Assembly: GCA_947491315.1 (NCBI GenBank) | Contig: CANLII010000007.1 | Span: 1 to 64,000, forward strand | Direction of reading: 5' to 3' | From: Ignavibacteria bacterium | GTDB lineage: Bacteria > Bacteroidota > Ignavibacteria > Kapaibacteriales > UBA961 | Length of the DNA stretch: 64,000 nucleotides | In this document: positions 1 to 9,056 of the stretch, piece after piece | Position numbering within the stretch: the stretch's first letter is position 1 | Layout: every line of letters begins with the position of its first letter | Made by a program: the position numbers and the translations under genes | The notes under the pieces: model-generated | Database searches by the model: none | What the model saw: the letters and a program-made list of their open reading frames with translations, nothing else | What the model was told of the DNA's origin: nothing

Positions 1-2409
1 GTTGACATTGAAGCCAAAGACACAGACTTCGGTAAATGCAAACCAAATGAGACCATCACCAAGTCCATCGATCTTGTGAATAAGAATAAGAATTCATCAG
101 CAGTAGTAAAGAATTTGACACTGAAAACAGGTGGTCAAGGATTTACGATCTTGAATGCGACATTCCCAATCACGATTCCTGCTGGCGGCAAAGTAACCTT
201 GCAGGTAAGCTTCACTAAAGATGTGAAGGGAGAATTCCGTGATATATTCTTGATGGATGATGGCTGCGTTATAGCAGAGAAAGGCACAGTAAAGGCAGTA
301 GTAGGTGAGCCAATTATTTTTGTGAGTGATATTGATTTTGGTACCATTAGAAAGGGTACGAAAGTTGCGCAACCACTTCTTGTAAAAAATGAAGGTGATG
401 CATCCTTAACAATTACCGGTTATACACTTCCGAAAGATCCTGCAGTATTTAAATTGGTCGGCTGGCCTGTTATCAATGCGCAGAATCCACTTGTATTACA
501 ACCGGGTGAAACCCGCCAATATGATGTTGAATTCACCGCAGTTGATCCAACTAGTTATACAGAAGCGATTGTATTCTCCAGTGACGCGCGCACTCGTGAC
601 AGCATTGGCGAACTCAAAGGCAGAGGAATTGAAGGCGGTCTTTTGGCTCGCGGTGCAGACTGGGGCAGAAAGCGCATTGGCAATGGTCCATATATTGATG
701 CCAAGGGAATTATCCTTGAGAATATCGGTAATGGTCCGATTCGCATTTTGTCATCCTCCTCACCAGATGCTGACTTTGCATTTGACAAGAATGTATTCAA
801 TGGTATGACCTTGCAACCGAATCAGGTTATTGAAGTAGAAGCTGCATTCAGCCCAACGGTGATAGGCAATGACAATTTGGTTGTGACCTTTGAAACAGAC
901 TTAGGAACCAGCGTTCCAACTGATCCCCCACTTCGTGGCGCAGGTATCATTGGTCAATTGCAGACAGAAGATTATGACTTTGATTCAACGATTATTCAAG
1001 GTGTAGTGAAGCCTGCGAATCGCAAGATGGTACGCGTGACTAATATAGGAACATTGGATGGCGCAGGCGCAGACTTCTCAGATGATGTAACGATTACAGA
1101 TATGATAGGTGTGACCCCCGGCGCAGTAGCAGAGTCCAATGCAAGTTATGGTACAGAAGGTTTCAAGTATGACAAAGCAGCTTTGTCACTTCCAATCACA
1201 TTGAAGAAAGGTGAATACAAGGAATTCCAAGCAGAGTTCCAGGCACAGAAGAAGGGTTCAGCAATGGCAGAAGTGCAGATTGAGAGCGATGCATCAAATC
1301 CAGCGATCATCACAAAGTGGACAGGATTTGGTATTGATCCATTCCGTCCTGATCCAAAGATTGATCCAAAGGGTGGCAGTGTCAATAATATTTGCGTAGG
1401 CTCCAGTGGAGATATCACAGCGACCATTAAGAATATCGGTAATGTGAAATTCCCTGTATTGAATATTTTCATCAATCCAACGACAGCGACAGAATTTGTG
1501 ATTGATGCAACTTCAAAGGCAGCCTTGCTTGCAAGCAATCTTGAGCTTGATGAGACCCGCAATGTGAAGATAGCATTCAGCCCTGTAGGTGCTTCTGGTT
1601 CACGTACTGTTAAAATGGGCATTGTAGGCCCAACAGTTGATGATACAATGTATGTTGATATCACCGGTGTTGCAGTAGCATATACGACAGAATTGGAAGT
1701 TATCGGTAAATCAAATATTGCGATTGGTTCCAAGACGAATGTAGGCATCAAGTTGAAGTCAGCCCCGAATGCTATTGCAGCGGTACAAAGCATGCCACTT
1801 ACAATTAGTTATGAGCCTCGCGTATTCTCACCAGTTCTCAATGAGGTAGTGTTAGCAGGCGCTTATGCGAATGCGAATTACCGCTTGGTGAATGTTCGTT
1901 TGATCAAAGAAGGCGAGATTGGCTTGACGGTAGAGGCAGTAGGCGCGACCACCTTGATCGATAAGGCAGGCGACATACTTACGATACCGATGAATGTGTA
2001 TTTACCGAATTTTGGTAAGAAGGACTTTGAGGTTGAAGCCAAGGGTGAAAATGTTGGTTGTTTGACAGTAACACCAGGCAAAGCACCGATGGTAGTAGAT
2101 CCGACCTGTGCATTTAACTATCGCGGCGTTGATCCATCGAATCAGTCATTTGGTTTGAAGGCATTGACCCCGAATCCGGTAGTAGATGGCAGAGCAAGTT
2201 TGGAATTCTCAGTTGGCTTTACCGTGAATACAGAGATAGCGATGTATTCGATGAAAGGCGAGCGTATAGCCACCTTGGCGAATGGCCAATTCCAGAAGGG
2301 GGTCTATAGCTCAGAGATACCGATGGAGATGATGCCATCAGGTTCCTATATCATCAAGATGGTAGCAGGACCATTCACAGCAGAGCAGCAGATTACGGTA
2401 TCTCGCTAA
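1..2409 (+). CDS. T9SS surface protein, 3' part only (copy A)
   Basis: The frame is open from base 1, so the gene starts outside the window; 802 residues are visible. The protein looks identical to residues 618-1419 of the next gene. It contains tandem immunoglobulin-like beta-sandwich segments of the ASH/choice-of-anchor-D kind (for example the DFGTI...G motif followed by NEGDASLTI), and ends in a T9SS type A sorting domain. That domain has an LTPNP start, a YSMKGERI strand and an SGSYIIKM strand. By family knowledge such proteins are exported by Sec, passed through the T9SS and fixed on or released from the cell surface. The GTG at 76 is not a real start, because the reading frame continues upstream to the edge. 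Ligand unknown. Confidence 0.85.
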   Translation, partial: VDIEAKDTDFGKCKPNETITKSIDLVNKNKNSSAVVKNLTLKTGGQGFTILNATFPITIPAGGKVTLQVSFTKDVKGEFRDIFLMDDGCVIAEKGTVKAVVGEPIIFVSDIDFGTIRKGTKVAQPLLVKNEGDASLTITGYTLPKDPAVFKLVGWPVINAQNPLVLQPGETRQYDVEFTAVDPTSYTEAIVFSSDARTRDSIGELKGRGIEGGLLARGADWGRKRIGNGPYIDAKGIILENIGNGPIRILSSSSPDADFAFDKNVFNGMTLQPNQVIEVEAAFSPTVIGNDNLVVTFETDLGTSVPTDPPLRGAGIIGQLQTEDYDFDSTIIQGVVKPANRKMVRVTNIGTLDGAGADFSDDVTITDMIGVTPGAVAESNASYGTEGFKYDKAALSLPITLKKGEYKEFQAEFQAQKKGSAMAEVQIESDASNPAIITKWTGFGIDPFRPDPKIDPKGGSVNNICVGSSGDITATIKNIGNVKFPVLNIFINPTTATEFVIDATSKAALLASNLELDETRNVKIAFSPVGASGSRTVKMGIVGPTVDDTMYVDITGVAVAYTTELEVIGKSNIAIGSKTNVGIKLKSAPNAIAAVQSMPLTISYEPRVFSPVLNEVVLAGAYANANYRLVNVRLIKEGEIGLTVEAVGATTLIDKAGDILTIPMNVYLPNFGKKDFEVEAKGENVGCLTVTPGKAPMVVDPTCAFNYRGVDPSNQSFGLKALTPNPVVDGRASLEFSVGFTVNTEIAMYSMKGERIATLANGQFQKGVYSSEIPMEMMPSGSYIIKMVAGPFTAEQQITVSR

Positions 2410-2431
2410 TCTACTGACATATCACAGCTTT

Positions 2432-2471
2432 GGGCGATTGGGTTTATACTCAATCGCCCTTTGTTTTTTTT
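2432..2471 (+). terminator. Rho-independent terminator of copy A
   Basis: A perfect 9-bp stem, GGGCGATTG paired with CAATCGCCC, extends inward through a G-T and two further pairs to a four-base loop. It is followed by TTTG and eight Ts. It lies 22 nt after the stop codon of the surface-protein gene. Confidence 0.9.
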
Positions 2472-2658
2472 GTTACAAAGTCAGTTAAGTACTGTCTATA
2501 TGTAAATCAACATAAAAAAGGTTATTCAGTCACCATCCAATTGCTATTAAAACAAGAAAGTGGTGTGATATTTTAAGTTTTTATGTAAATTCAGATTCTT
2601 CTTTTCAATAGATACTCAATTAATACTCTATTTTCTTTTATGTACTTAGGTGTACCGT

Positions 2659-5600
2659 ATGAAAAAATTGCTTCTCCTTGTATTACTGATATTATCAGTT
2701 AATACAGCTTCCCAGGCAGGTGGCATCGATAAAAAGAAGCTCCCATCATTGCTTGCGGGTTCTAATGCAGGTAATGAGTTTTATGTCTCATTTCCTCCAT
2801 GTTATGATGAAGAATCACCGGGTGGTGATAACTCGCTCCGCATTTTTGTTGCTTCAGGTGTGAGACAAGAAGTTGTTCTCGAAGTGAAGGGGCAAGGATA
2901 CCGTGTTTCTAAAGTTACGGTACCCAATGATGTGATTGAATTCCGTATTCCAACAAATGTGGGTCAACCATATTTGAAGAGAGGAAATCAATTTGCACCA
3001 CCAGAGCAAGTATATCGAGAAGCAGCTGTTCATATAAAAGCTCGTGCTCCAATCATTGTATATGGTATGACCAGATATCAGTATACATCCGATGGATTTT
3101 TGGCAATCCCTATTAATGCATTTGGTACTGAGTATGTTGTTGCTTCCTATCCACAATATACAGCCGCAGGTTCAAATTATGAATTGCCAGCAATGAGTAA
3201 TATTATTGCCGCTTATGATGATACAGAAATGACATTCACCATGGGTGGAACATCAGGCTCAGTAACCTCAGGTGGTTTGAGAAAAGGTCAAAAAGCAACA
3301 TTTAGCATGATGAAAGGTGATGTTGTCTGTTTTGCAAATAATGGTGATGCAGGTGATGTTGCAGGTTCATTGGTTAAATCAACGAAGCCCATTGGCGTGG
3401 TTTCCGGTAATCAATGCGCGAATGTTCCTTCCGGCGTATATGCTTGTGACTATATGGCCGAGATGGAATTGCCAACATTTACTTGGGGTAAAGAATATCA
3501 TGTGACCCCGATTGTTGGCCGCCAAAAAGCACCAGTGATTCGCGTATTTGCAAAAGAAAAAGACACAAAAGTAGCTCGTGATGGTGGTGACTGGATGCGT
3601 CTTACGCTCAATTCACGCGGCGAAGGTGATGCATTTATTGAGCGCCGCGCATTTGATGGTGACTTGAATTCATTGGTGAACCAGGGCGGTACACCTTGTA
3701 AAGTAATATCAGCTGATAAGCCCATCTATGTGATGCTCTATAATCCGGGTCAATCCGATGACAATGTTATTAGTGATCCATTCCAATTGGTGCTCACTCC
3801 GCTTGAGCAATATCAAAAAGAAATCGTATTTGCCACTCCTAATGCGAGAGGTGGTTCGCTTCCATTTACGCGTCAATTCGTGAATCTTGTGTATGAGAAT
3901 ACTCCTGATGGAGCCATTCCGGATGATCTCGAATTTGCAACTGTGGTGAATGGTAAGTTTACTTGGAAAAAGGTAAGCGTTCAATTCGGCCCTTCTCCCG
4001 GTTTCAAATTTGCAATTCCGATTCGTGGAAAGACATATTCCATGAAGCGCCTTCAATTGAATGGCGATGGTGTATTTCGTATTCGTGGTAGTGCTCCATT
4101 TGCAGCTTACGCTTATGGCTTTTCAAATTATGACTCTTATGGCTTCCCAACATCAGTAGCATTGGGAGATTTGGAGAAGAAAGACACCGTGAAACCCGAT
4201 CCAAAATGGAAAGTCCTTTGTGATGGTTCCGTTGTTGGTGAGGATGGCAGTGGTGAAGCAGTTGTAACTGATAAGCCGGATGATCCGAATGTTCGCTCAA
4301 ATCTTGCCCTTATTTATATGGACCTTGATTCCAGTTATAATTATGAATTTGATTATGACAAGGATCGCGAATTTATTGCCGGAACCACGATCAAAACAGA
4401 TTGGTTACTTAAAGTGATTGATCCTGCAATCGATGCTCGTGCTTGGGTAGTATTTGTTGACCGCGCAGGTAATGATACAATCATCGAAGTGATGTATAAA
4501 GCCTTTGCCGTTGACATTGAAGCCAAAGACACAGACTTCGGTAAATGCAAACCAAATGAGACCATCACCAAGTCCATCGATCTTGTGAATAAGAATAAGA
4601 ATTCATCAGCAGTAGTAAAGAATTTGACACTGAAAACAGGTGGTCAAGGATTTACGATCTTGAATGCGACATTCCCAATCACGATTCCTGCTGGCGGCAA
4701 AGTAACCTTGCAGGTAAGCTTCACTAAAGATGTGAAGGGAGAATTCCGTGATATATTCTTGATGGATGATGGCTGCGTTATAGCAGAGAAAGGCACAGTA
4801 AAGGCAGTAGTAGGTGAGCCAATTATTTTTGTGAGTGATATTGATTTTGGTACCATTAGAAAGGGTACGAAAGTTGCGCAACCACTTCTTGTAAAAAATG
4901 AAGGTGATGCATCCTTAACAATTACCGGTTATACACTTCCGAAAGATCCTGCAGTATTTAAATTGGTCGGCTGGCCTGTTATCAATGCGCAGAATCCACT
5001 TGTATTACAACCGGGTGAAACCCGCCAATATGATGTTGAATTCACCGCAGTTGATCCAACTAGTTATACAGAAGCGATTGTATTCTCCAGTGACGCGCGC
5101 ACTCGTGACAGCATTGGCGAACTCAAAGGCAGAGGAATTGAAGGCGGTCTTTTGGCTCGCGGTGCAGACTGGGGCAGAAAGCGCATTGGCAATGGTCCAT
5201 ATATTGATGCCAAGGGAATTATCCTTGAGAATATCGGTAATGGTCCGATTCGCATTTTGTCATCCTCCTCACCAGATGCTGACTTTGCATTTGACAAGAA
5301 TGTATTCAATGGTATGACCTTGCAACCGAATCAGGTTATTGAAGTAGAAGCTGCATTCAGCCCAACGGTGATAGGCAATGACAATTTGGTTGTGACCTTT
5401 GAAACAGACTTAGGAACCAGCGTTCCAACTGATCCCCCACTTCGTGGCGCAGGTATCATTGGTCAATTGCAGACAGAAGATTATGACTTTGATTCAACGA
5501 TTATTCAAGGTGTAGTGAAGCCTGCGAATCGCAAGATGGTACGCGTGACTAATATAGGAACATTGGATGGCGCAGGCGCAGACTTCTCAGATGATGTAAC

Positions 5601-6918
5601 GATTACAGATATGATAGGTGTGACCCCCGGCGCAGTAGCAGAGTCCAATGCAAGTTATGGTACAGAAGGTTTCAAGTATGACAAAGCAGCTTTGTCACTT
5701 CCAATCACATTGAAGAAAGGTGAATACAAGGAATTCCAAGCAGAGTTCCAGGCACAGAAGAAGGGTTCAGCAATGGCAGAAGTGCAGATTGAGAGCGATG
5801 CATCAAATCCAGCGATCATCACAAAGTGGACAGGATTTGGTATTGATCCATTCCGTCCTGATCCAAAGATTGATCCAAAGGGTGGCAGTGTCAATAATAT
5901 TTGCGTAGGCTCCAGTGGAGATATCACAGCGACCATTAAGAATATCGGTAATGTGAAATTCCCTGTATTGAATATTTTCATCAATCCAACGACAGCGACA
6001 GAATTTGTGATTGATGCAACTTCAAAGGCAGCCTTGCTTGCAAGCAATCTTGAGCTTGATGAGACCCGCAATGTGAAGATAGCATTCAGCCCTGTAGGTG
6101 CTTCTGGTTCACGTACTGTTAAAATGGGCATTGTAGGCCCAACAGTTGATGATACAATGTATGTTGATATCACCGGTGTTGCAGTAGCATATACGACAGA
6201 ATTGGAAGTTATCGGTAAATCAAATATTGCGATTGGTTCCAAGACGAATGTAGGCATCAAGTTGAAGTCAGCCCCGAATGCTATTGCAGCGGTACAAAGC
6301 ATGCCACTTACAATTAGTTATGAGCCTCGCGTATTCTCACCAGTTCTCAATGAGGTAGTGTTAGCAGGCGCTTATGCGAATGCGAATTACCGCTTGGTGA
6401 ATGTTCGTTTGATCAAAGAAGGCGAGATTGGCTTGACGGTAGAGGCAGTAGGCGCGACCACCTTGATCGATAAGGCAGGCGACATACTTACGATACCGAT
6501 GAATGTGTATTTACCGAATTTTGGTAAGAAGGACTTTGAGGTTGAAGCCAAGGGTGAAAATGTTGGTTGTTTGACAGTAACACCAGGCAAAGCACCGATG
6601 GTAGTAGATCCGACCTGTGCATTTAACTATCGCGGCGTTGATCCATCGAATCAGTCATTTGGTTTGAAGGCATTGACCCCGAATCCGGTAGTAGATGGCA
6701 GAGCAAGTTTGGAATTCTCAGTTGGCTTTACCGTGAATACAGAGATAGCGATGTATTCGATGAAAGGCGAGCGTATAGCCACCTTGGCGAATGGCCAATT
6801 CCAGAAGGGGGTCTATAGCTCAGAGATACCGATGGAGATGATGCCATCAGGTTCCTATATCATCAAGATGGTAGCAGGACCATTCACAGCAGAGCAGCAG
6901 ATTACGGTATCTCGCTAA
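2659..6918 (+). CDS. Large T9SS surface protein with IgGFc-binding-like N-terminal domain (copy B)
   Basis: 1419 residues. I choose ATG 2659 over GTG 2650, because it begins a clean signal peptide (MKKLLLLVLLILSVNTASQA) and has AGG eight bases upstream. Residues about 30-500 resemble the N-terminal IgGFc-binding-like domain found in large bacterial surface proteins; a telling stretch is GMTRYQYTSDGF at 136-147. Residues about 620-1330 hold repeated ASH/choice-of-anchor-D beta-sandwiches. From 1336 (LKALTPNP) a T9SS type A sorting domain follows. Everything from residue 618 is shared with copy A. Sequence supports a secreted, probably adhesive or structural surface protein; the binding partner is unknown. 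The preceding 187 bp hold no other gene, so this gene probably has its own promoter. Confidence 0.85.
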   Translation: MKKLLLLVLLILSVNTASQAGGIDKKKLPSLLAGSNAGNEFYVSFPPCYDEESPGGDNSLRIFVASGVRQEVVLEVKGQGYRVSKVTVPNDVIEFRIPTNVGQPYLKRGNQFAPPEQVYREAAVHIKARAPIIVYGMTRYQYTSDGFLAIPINAFGTEYVVASYPQYTAAGSNYELPAMSNIIAAYDDTEMTFTMGGTSGSVTSGGLRKGQKATFSMMKGDVVCFANNGDAGDVAGSLVKSTKPIGVVSGNQCANVPSGVYACDYMAEMELPTFTWGKEYHVTPIVGRQKAPVIRVFAKEKDTKVARDGGDWMRLTLNSRGEGDAFIERRAFDGDLNSLVNQGGTPCKVISADKPIYVMLYNPGQSDDNVISDPFQLVLTPLEQYQKEIVFATPNARGGSLPFTRQFVNLVYENTPDGAIPDDLEFATVVNGKFTWKKVSVQFGPSPGFKFAIPIRGKTYSMKRLQLNGDGVFRIRGSAPFAAYAYGFSNYDSYGFPTSVALGDLEKKDTVKPDPKWKVLCDGSVVGEDGSGEAVVTDKPDDPNVRSNLALIYMDLDSSYNYEFDYDKDREFIAGTTIKTDWLLKVIDPAIDARAWVVFVDRAGNDTIIEVMYKAFAVDIEAKDTDFGKCKPNETITKSIDLVNKNKNSSAVVKNLTLKTGGQGFTILNATFPITIPAGGKVTLQVSFTKDVKGEFRDIFLMDDGCVIAEKGTVKAVVGEPIIFVSDIDFGTIRKGTKVAQPLLVKNEGDASLTITGYTLPKDPAVFKLVGWPVINAQNPLVLQPGETRQYDVEFTAVDPTSYTEAIVFSSDARTRDSIGELKGRGIEGGLLARGADWGRKRIGNGPYIDAKGIILENIGNGPIRILSSSSPDADFAFDKNVFNGMTLQPNQVIEVEAAFSPTVIGNDNLVVTFETDLGTSVPTDPPLRGAGIIGQLQTEDYDFDSTIIQGVVKPANRKMVRVTNIGTLDGAGADFSDDVTITDMIGVTPGAVAESNASYGTEGFKYDKAALSLPITLKKGEYKEFQAEFQAQKKGSAMAEVQIESDASNPAIITKWTGFGIDPFRPDPKIDPKGGSVNNICVGSSGDITATIKNIGNVKFPVLNIFINPTTATEFVIDATSKAALLASNLELDETRNVKIAFSPVGASGSRTVKMGIVGPTVDDTMYVDITGVAVAYTTELEVIGKSNIAIGSKTNVGIKLKSAPNAIAAVQSMPLTISYEPRVFSPVLNEVVLAGAYANANYRLVNVRLIKEGEIGLTVEAVGATTLIDKAGDILTIPMNVYLPNFGKKDFEVEAKGENVGCLTVTPGKAPMVVDPTCAFNYRGVDPSNQSFGLKALTPNPVVDGRASLEFSVGFTVNTEIAMYSMKGERIATLANGQFQKGVYSSEIPMEMMPSGSYIIKMVAGPFTAEQQITVSR

Positions 6919-6980
6919 TCTACTGACATATCACAGCTTTGGGCGATTGGGTTTATACTCAATCGCCCTTTGTTTTTTTT
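4510..6980 (+). repeat. Direct repeat, copy B
   Basis: Second copy of the 2471-bp direct repeat that begins the window. It starts inside the surface-protein gene at codon 618, or earlier if copy A continues to match to the left of the window, and ends with the last T of the terminator. Confidence 0.93.
6941..6980 (+). terminator. Rho-independent terminator of copy B
   Basis: Identical to the terminator of copy A: 9-bp perfect stem extended by inner pairs, small loop, then TTTG and eight Ts. It separates the surface-protein gene from htrA. Confidence 0.9.
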
Positions 6981-7057
6981 ACATGATTGCAACAATTTTA
7001 AAAGACATTCGTTAGTTAGTCACCATTTTTCTGTAAATCAAGGATTGAGAAAAATTT

Positions 7058-8599
7058 ATGTCAAAAAAACCAATCGTATCTGCGGTATTGCTCATCGGTA
7101 TTGGAATCGTTTTTGGAATTGCATTAGTATCGACATTCGATACCGGTGGAATAGGTTCTGTTTTTGCAGGCAATAAAGAAATTGGCGCAAAGAATCCACC
7201 AATTACATTAAGTCCACAGGTTCAAGCAATCAATGACGCATTCACATCTGCAAGCAAAACAGTAAATGCAACAGTTGTGAACATAAAAGTCATTACTGAA
7301 TCTAAAGCAGTCAACAAAGATTTGCGTGATCTTTTCCGATTCTTTGGTAGTCCTGAAGACGCACCCGGTGGTGGTGGCGAGGAAAGAGAAATGCCAAAAC
7401 AAGAAGGAGCCGGATCCGGGGTGATTATCTCGGCTGATGGTTATATCATAACGAATAATCATGTGGTTGATGAAGCCAAAGAAGATGGAATCACAGTCAT
7501 TCTTTCAGATAAAAAAGAGTATAAAGCAAAGCTTATTGGAAAAGATCCATTGACTGACCTTGCAGTCATCAAAGTTGAAGCAAATAATTTACCCGTTGCT
7601 CATATCGGCAATAGCGATGAAGTTGCTATTGGCGAAATGGTGATTGCTGTTGGAAATCCACTCGGGCTCAATTCAACAGTCACTTCAGGAATTGTGAGTG
7701 CAATCGGTAGAGGCGCATTAGGACTCAATCGCGATAGATATGCGGTTGAAAATTTCATTCAAACTGATGCAGCCATCAATCCCGGAAATAGTGGTGGAGG
7801 TCTTTTTAACCTTCGCGGCAGTTTGATTGGGATCAATTCAGCAATTGCTACACGCACCGGTGGATATATGGGTTATGGATTTGCCATCCCATCAAATCTG
7901 ATGAAAGCTGTGGCTTTGGACATCATCGAAGATGGTAAAGTGGATCGAGGATATATCGGAATTTCTCTTCGACCTGTGGATGAAGTTTCTGCCAAATCAC
8001 TGAAGTTGGATAAAGTTGTAGGTGCATTGGTTGATGATATTTTAAAAGATAGTCCGGCAGAGAAAGCAGGAATTGAACCCGGTGATGTCATTTTGGAATT
8101 AGATGGCAAGCCTGTGAATTCATCCAATGATCTTCAAAGTTTGGTTGCTCAAAGAAGAGCAGGCGACAAAGTCAATTTGAAAATCTGGAGAGATGGCAAG
8201 TCTATCACAAAATCAGTCACTCTCAAAAAAAGAGATGATGATAAAATGGCATCGAATGATGAAGGAGTGACAGGCTCGGCAAATACTATTGAAGACATTA
8301 GCAATGGAACAGTATCATTCAAAGATTTAGGATTTACCATAAATCCATTGTCTGAAAAGAATAAAACTGATCTCGAAGTCGAGAAAGGTGTATTTGTTTC
8401 AAAAGTTGAGCCATATTCCGTGGCAGGCCAAAGAGGGCTTTCTTCCGGTATAGCGATAGTAAAAGCGGACAAACAAGAAATAACCAAAACAGGTCAGATA
8501 AAAAATCTAGTGAAAGACCGACAAGGTGAAGTTGTGATACTTCAAATCAAAACAAAGGACCGTTTTGGATTGGTTTTCTTGGAGATTCCAAAACAATAA
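7058..8599 (+). CDS. htrA: HtrA/DegP-family periplasmic serine protease
   Basis: 513 residues. An N-terminal hydrophobic segment (about residues 5-27) exports or anchors the protein. A trypsin-like domain carries the triad His135 (TNNHVV), Asp167 (LTDLAV) and Ser245 (NPGNSGGG). Two PDZ domains follow, at about 300-395 and 420-513, the first with the AEKAGIEPGDVILELDG signature. Family role: degradation, and perhaps chaperoning, of misfolded envelope proteins. A Gly replaces the usual Pro in GNSGGP, which is tolerated in the family. It stands alone between a terminator and the rpoZ promoter. The neighbouring secreted proteins make an envelope quality-control role sensible, though that is inference. 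Confidence 0.93.
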   Translation: MSKKPIVSAVLLIGIGIVFGIALVSTFDTGGIGSVFAGNKEIGAKNPPITLSPQVQAINDAFTSASKTVNATVVNIKVITESKAVNKDLRDLFRFFGSPEDAPGGGGEEREMPKQEGAGSGVIISADGYIITNNHVVDEAKEDGITVILSDKKEYKAKLIGKDPLTDLAVIKVEANNLPVAHIGNSDEVAIGEMVIAVGNPLGLNSTVTSGIVSAIGRGALGLNRDRYAVENFIQTDAAINPGNSGGGLFNLRGSLIGINSAIATRTGGYMGYGFAIPSNLMKAVALDIIEDGKVDRGYIGISLRPVDEVSAKSLKLDKVVGALVDDILKDSPAEKAGIEPGDVILELDGKPVNSSNDLQSLVAQRRAGDKVNLKIWRDGKSITKSVTLKKRDDDKMASNDEGVTGSANTIEDISNGTVSFKDLGFTINPLSEKNKTDLEVEKGVFVSKVEPYSVAGQRGLSSGIAIVKADKQEITKTGQIKNLVKDRQGEVVILQIKTKDRFGLVFLEIPKQ

Positions 8600-8606
8600 A
8601 GCCATA

Positions 8607-8638
8607 TTTGGTCATCTCATGATCATTCTCTATGTTTG
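8607..8638 (+). promoter_or_regulatory. Bacteroidota-type sigma-A promoter of rpoZ
   Basis: TTTG at 8607-8610, a 20-nt spacer, then TATGTTTG at 8631-8638, matching the known consensus TTTG-N19-21-TAnnTTTG. The ATG of the omega-like gene is 33 nt further on. This is the best promoter match noticed in the window. Confidence 0.7.
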
Positions 8639-8671
8639 TTGTCCTATTCATCGTTACAAAGTGAGTTCAGA

Positions 8672-8968
8672 ATGAGCACTTATATCGTAAACCCTGTAGA
8701 AGTTCGGATGAAAGAATCTGCCAAAGGTAGTATTTATAAGTCTATCGTGGCCATGGGTATTCGTTCGCGTCAGATCAATGATCAAATCAAGATACAATTG
8801 AATGCTCGCATGGAGAATGTCGAGACTGACACCGATGAAGCGGAAGGTCCAAACTATGATAAATTGGCCATCAGCCGTGAGTTCGATGTTCTTCCCAAGC
8901 CGATCTTCATTGCTATGAAGGAAGTCATGGACGATCAATTGACTGTCCGCATGAATGATGAAAAGTAA
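8672..8968 (+). CDS. rpoZ: RNA polymerase omega subunit-like protein
   Basis: 98 residues from ATG 8672; the in-frame extension back to 8636 is rejected because the promoter -7 box reaches into it. The protein has the small helical Rpb6/omega layout of Bacteroidota: a SIYKSIVAMGIRSRQIND segment followed by an acidic stretch and a C-terminal KPIFIAMKE segment. Omega binds the beta-prime subunit and helps assemble RNA polymerase. The neighbour coaBC supports the call, since omega-like and coaBC genes are commonly adjacent in Bacteroidota. Divergence from proteobacterial omega leaves some doubt. Confidence 0.75.
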   Translation: MSTYIVNPVEVRMKESAKGSIYKSIVAMGIRSRQINDQIKIQLNARMENVETDTDEAEGPNYDKLAISREFDVLPKPIFIAMKEVMDDQLTVRMNDEK

Positions 8969-8969
8969 A

Positions 8970-9003
8970 CTTTCTCAATGAGTCATCTTTCTCAATGAGT
9001 CAT
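8970..9003 (+). repeat. Perfect 17-bp tandem repeat, two units
   Basis: CTTTCTCAATGAGTCAT occurs at 8970-8986 and again at 8987-9003, directly after the rpoZ stop codon and just before the terminator. It looks like a small slippage duplication; no function is evident. Confidence 0.9.
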
Positions 9004-9007
9004 TATG

Positions 9008-9043
9008 AGCCATCGCCTACGAATGTGGAACGATGGCTTTTTT
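9008..9043 (+). terminator. Rho-independent terminator after rpoZ
   Basis: AGCCATCG pairs with CGATGGCT across a 15-nt loop, followed by a run of six Ts. The run ends about 14 nt before the coaBC start, so coaBC may be expressed by read-through or from a promoter I do not recognise. Confidence 0.75.
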
Positions 9044-9056
9044 ATTCCTAATGCTT

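Larger units (their letters stand above)
1..2471 (+). repeat. Direct repeat, copy A (2471 bp, identical to copy B)
   Basis: Bases 1-2471 match 4510-6980 at a constant offset of 4509, with no difference in the stretches compared, and the encoded proteins agree throughout. The repeat covers the 3' part of the surface-protein gene plus its terminator. It stops where the terminator T-run ends (next base G here, A in copy B). The left limit is unknown because the window begins inside it. Confidence 0.93.

Noticed and set aside
97-372. Minus-strand open frames within the surface-protein genes and elsewhere
   Set aside because: They lie opposite strongly conserved coding frames and show no protein family features.
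9033-9056. Longer coaBC start at 9033
   Set aside because: The codons fall in the terminator stem and T-run after rpoZ.
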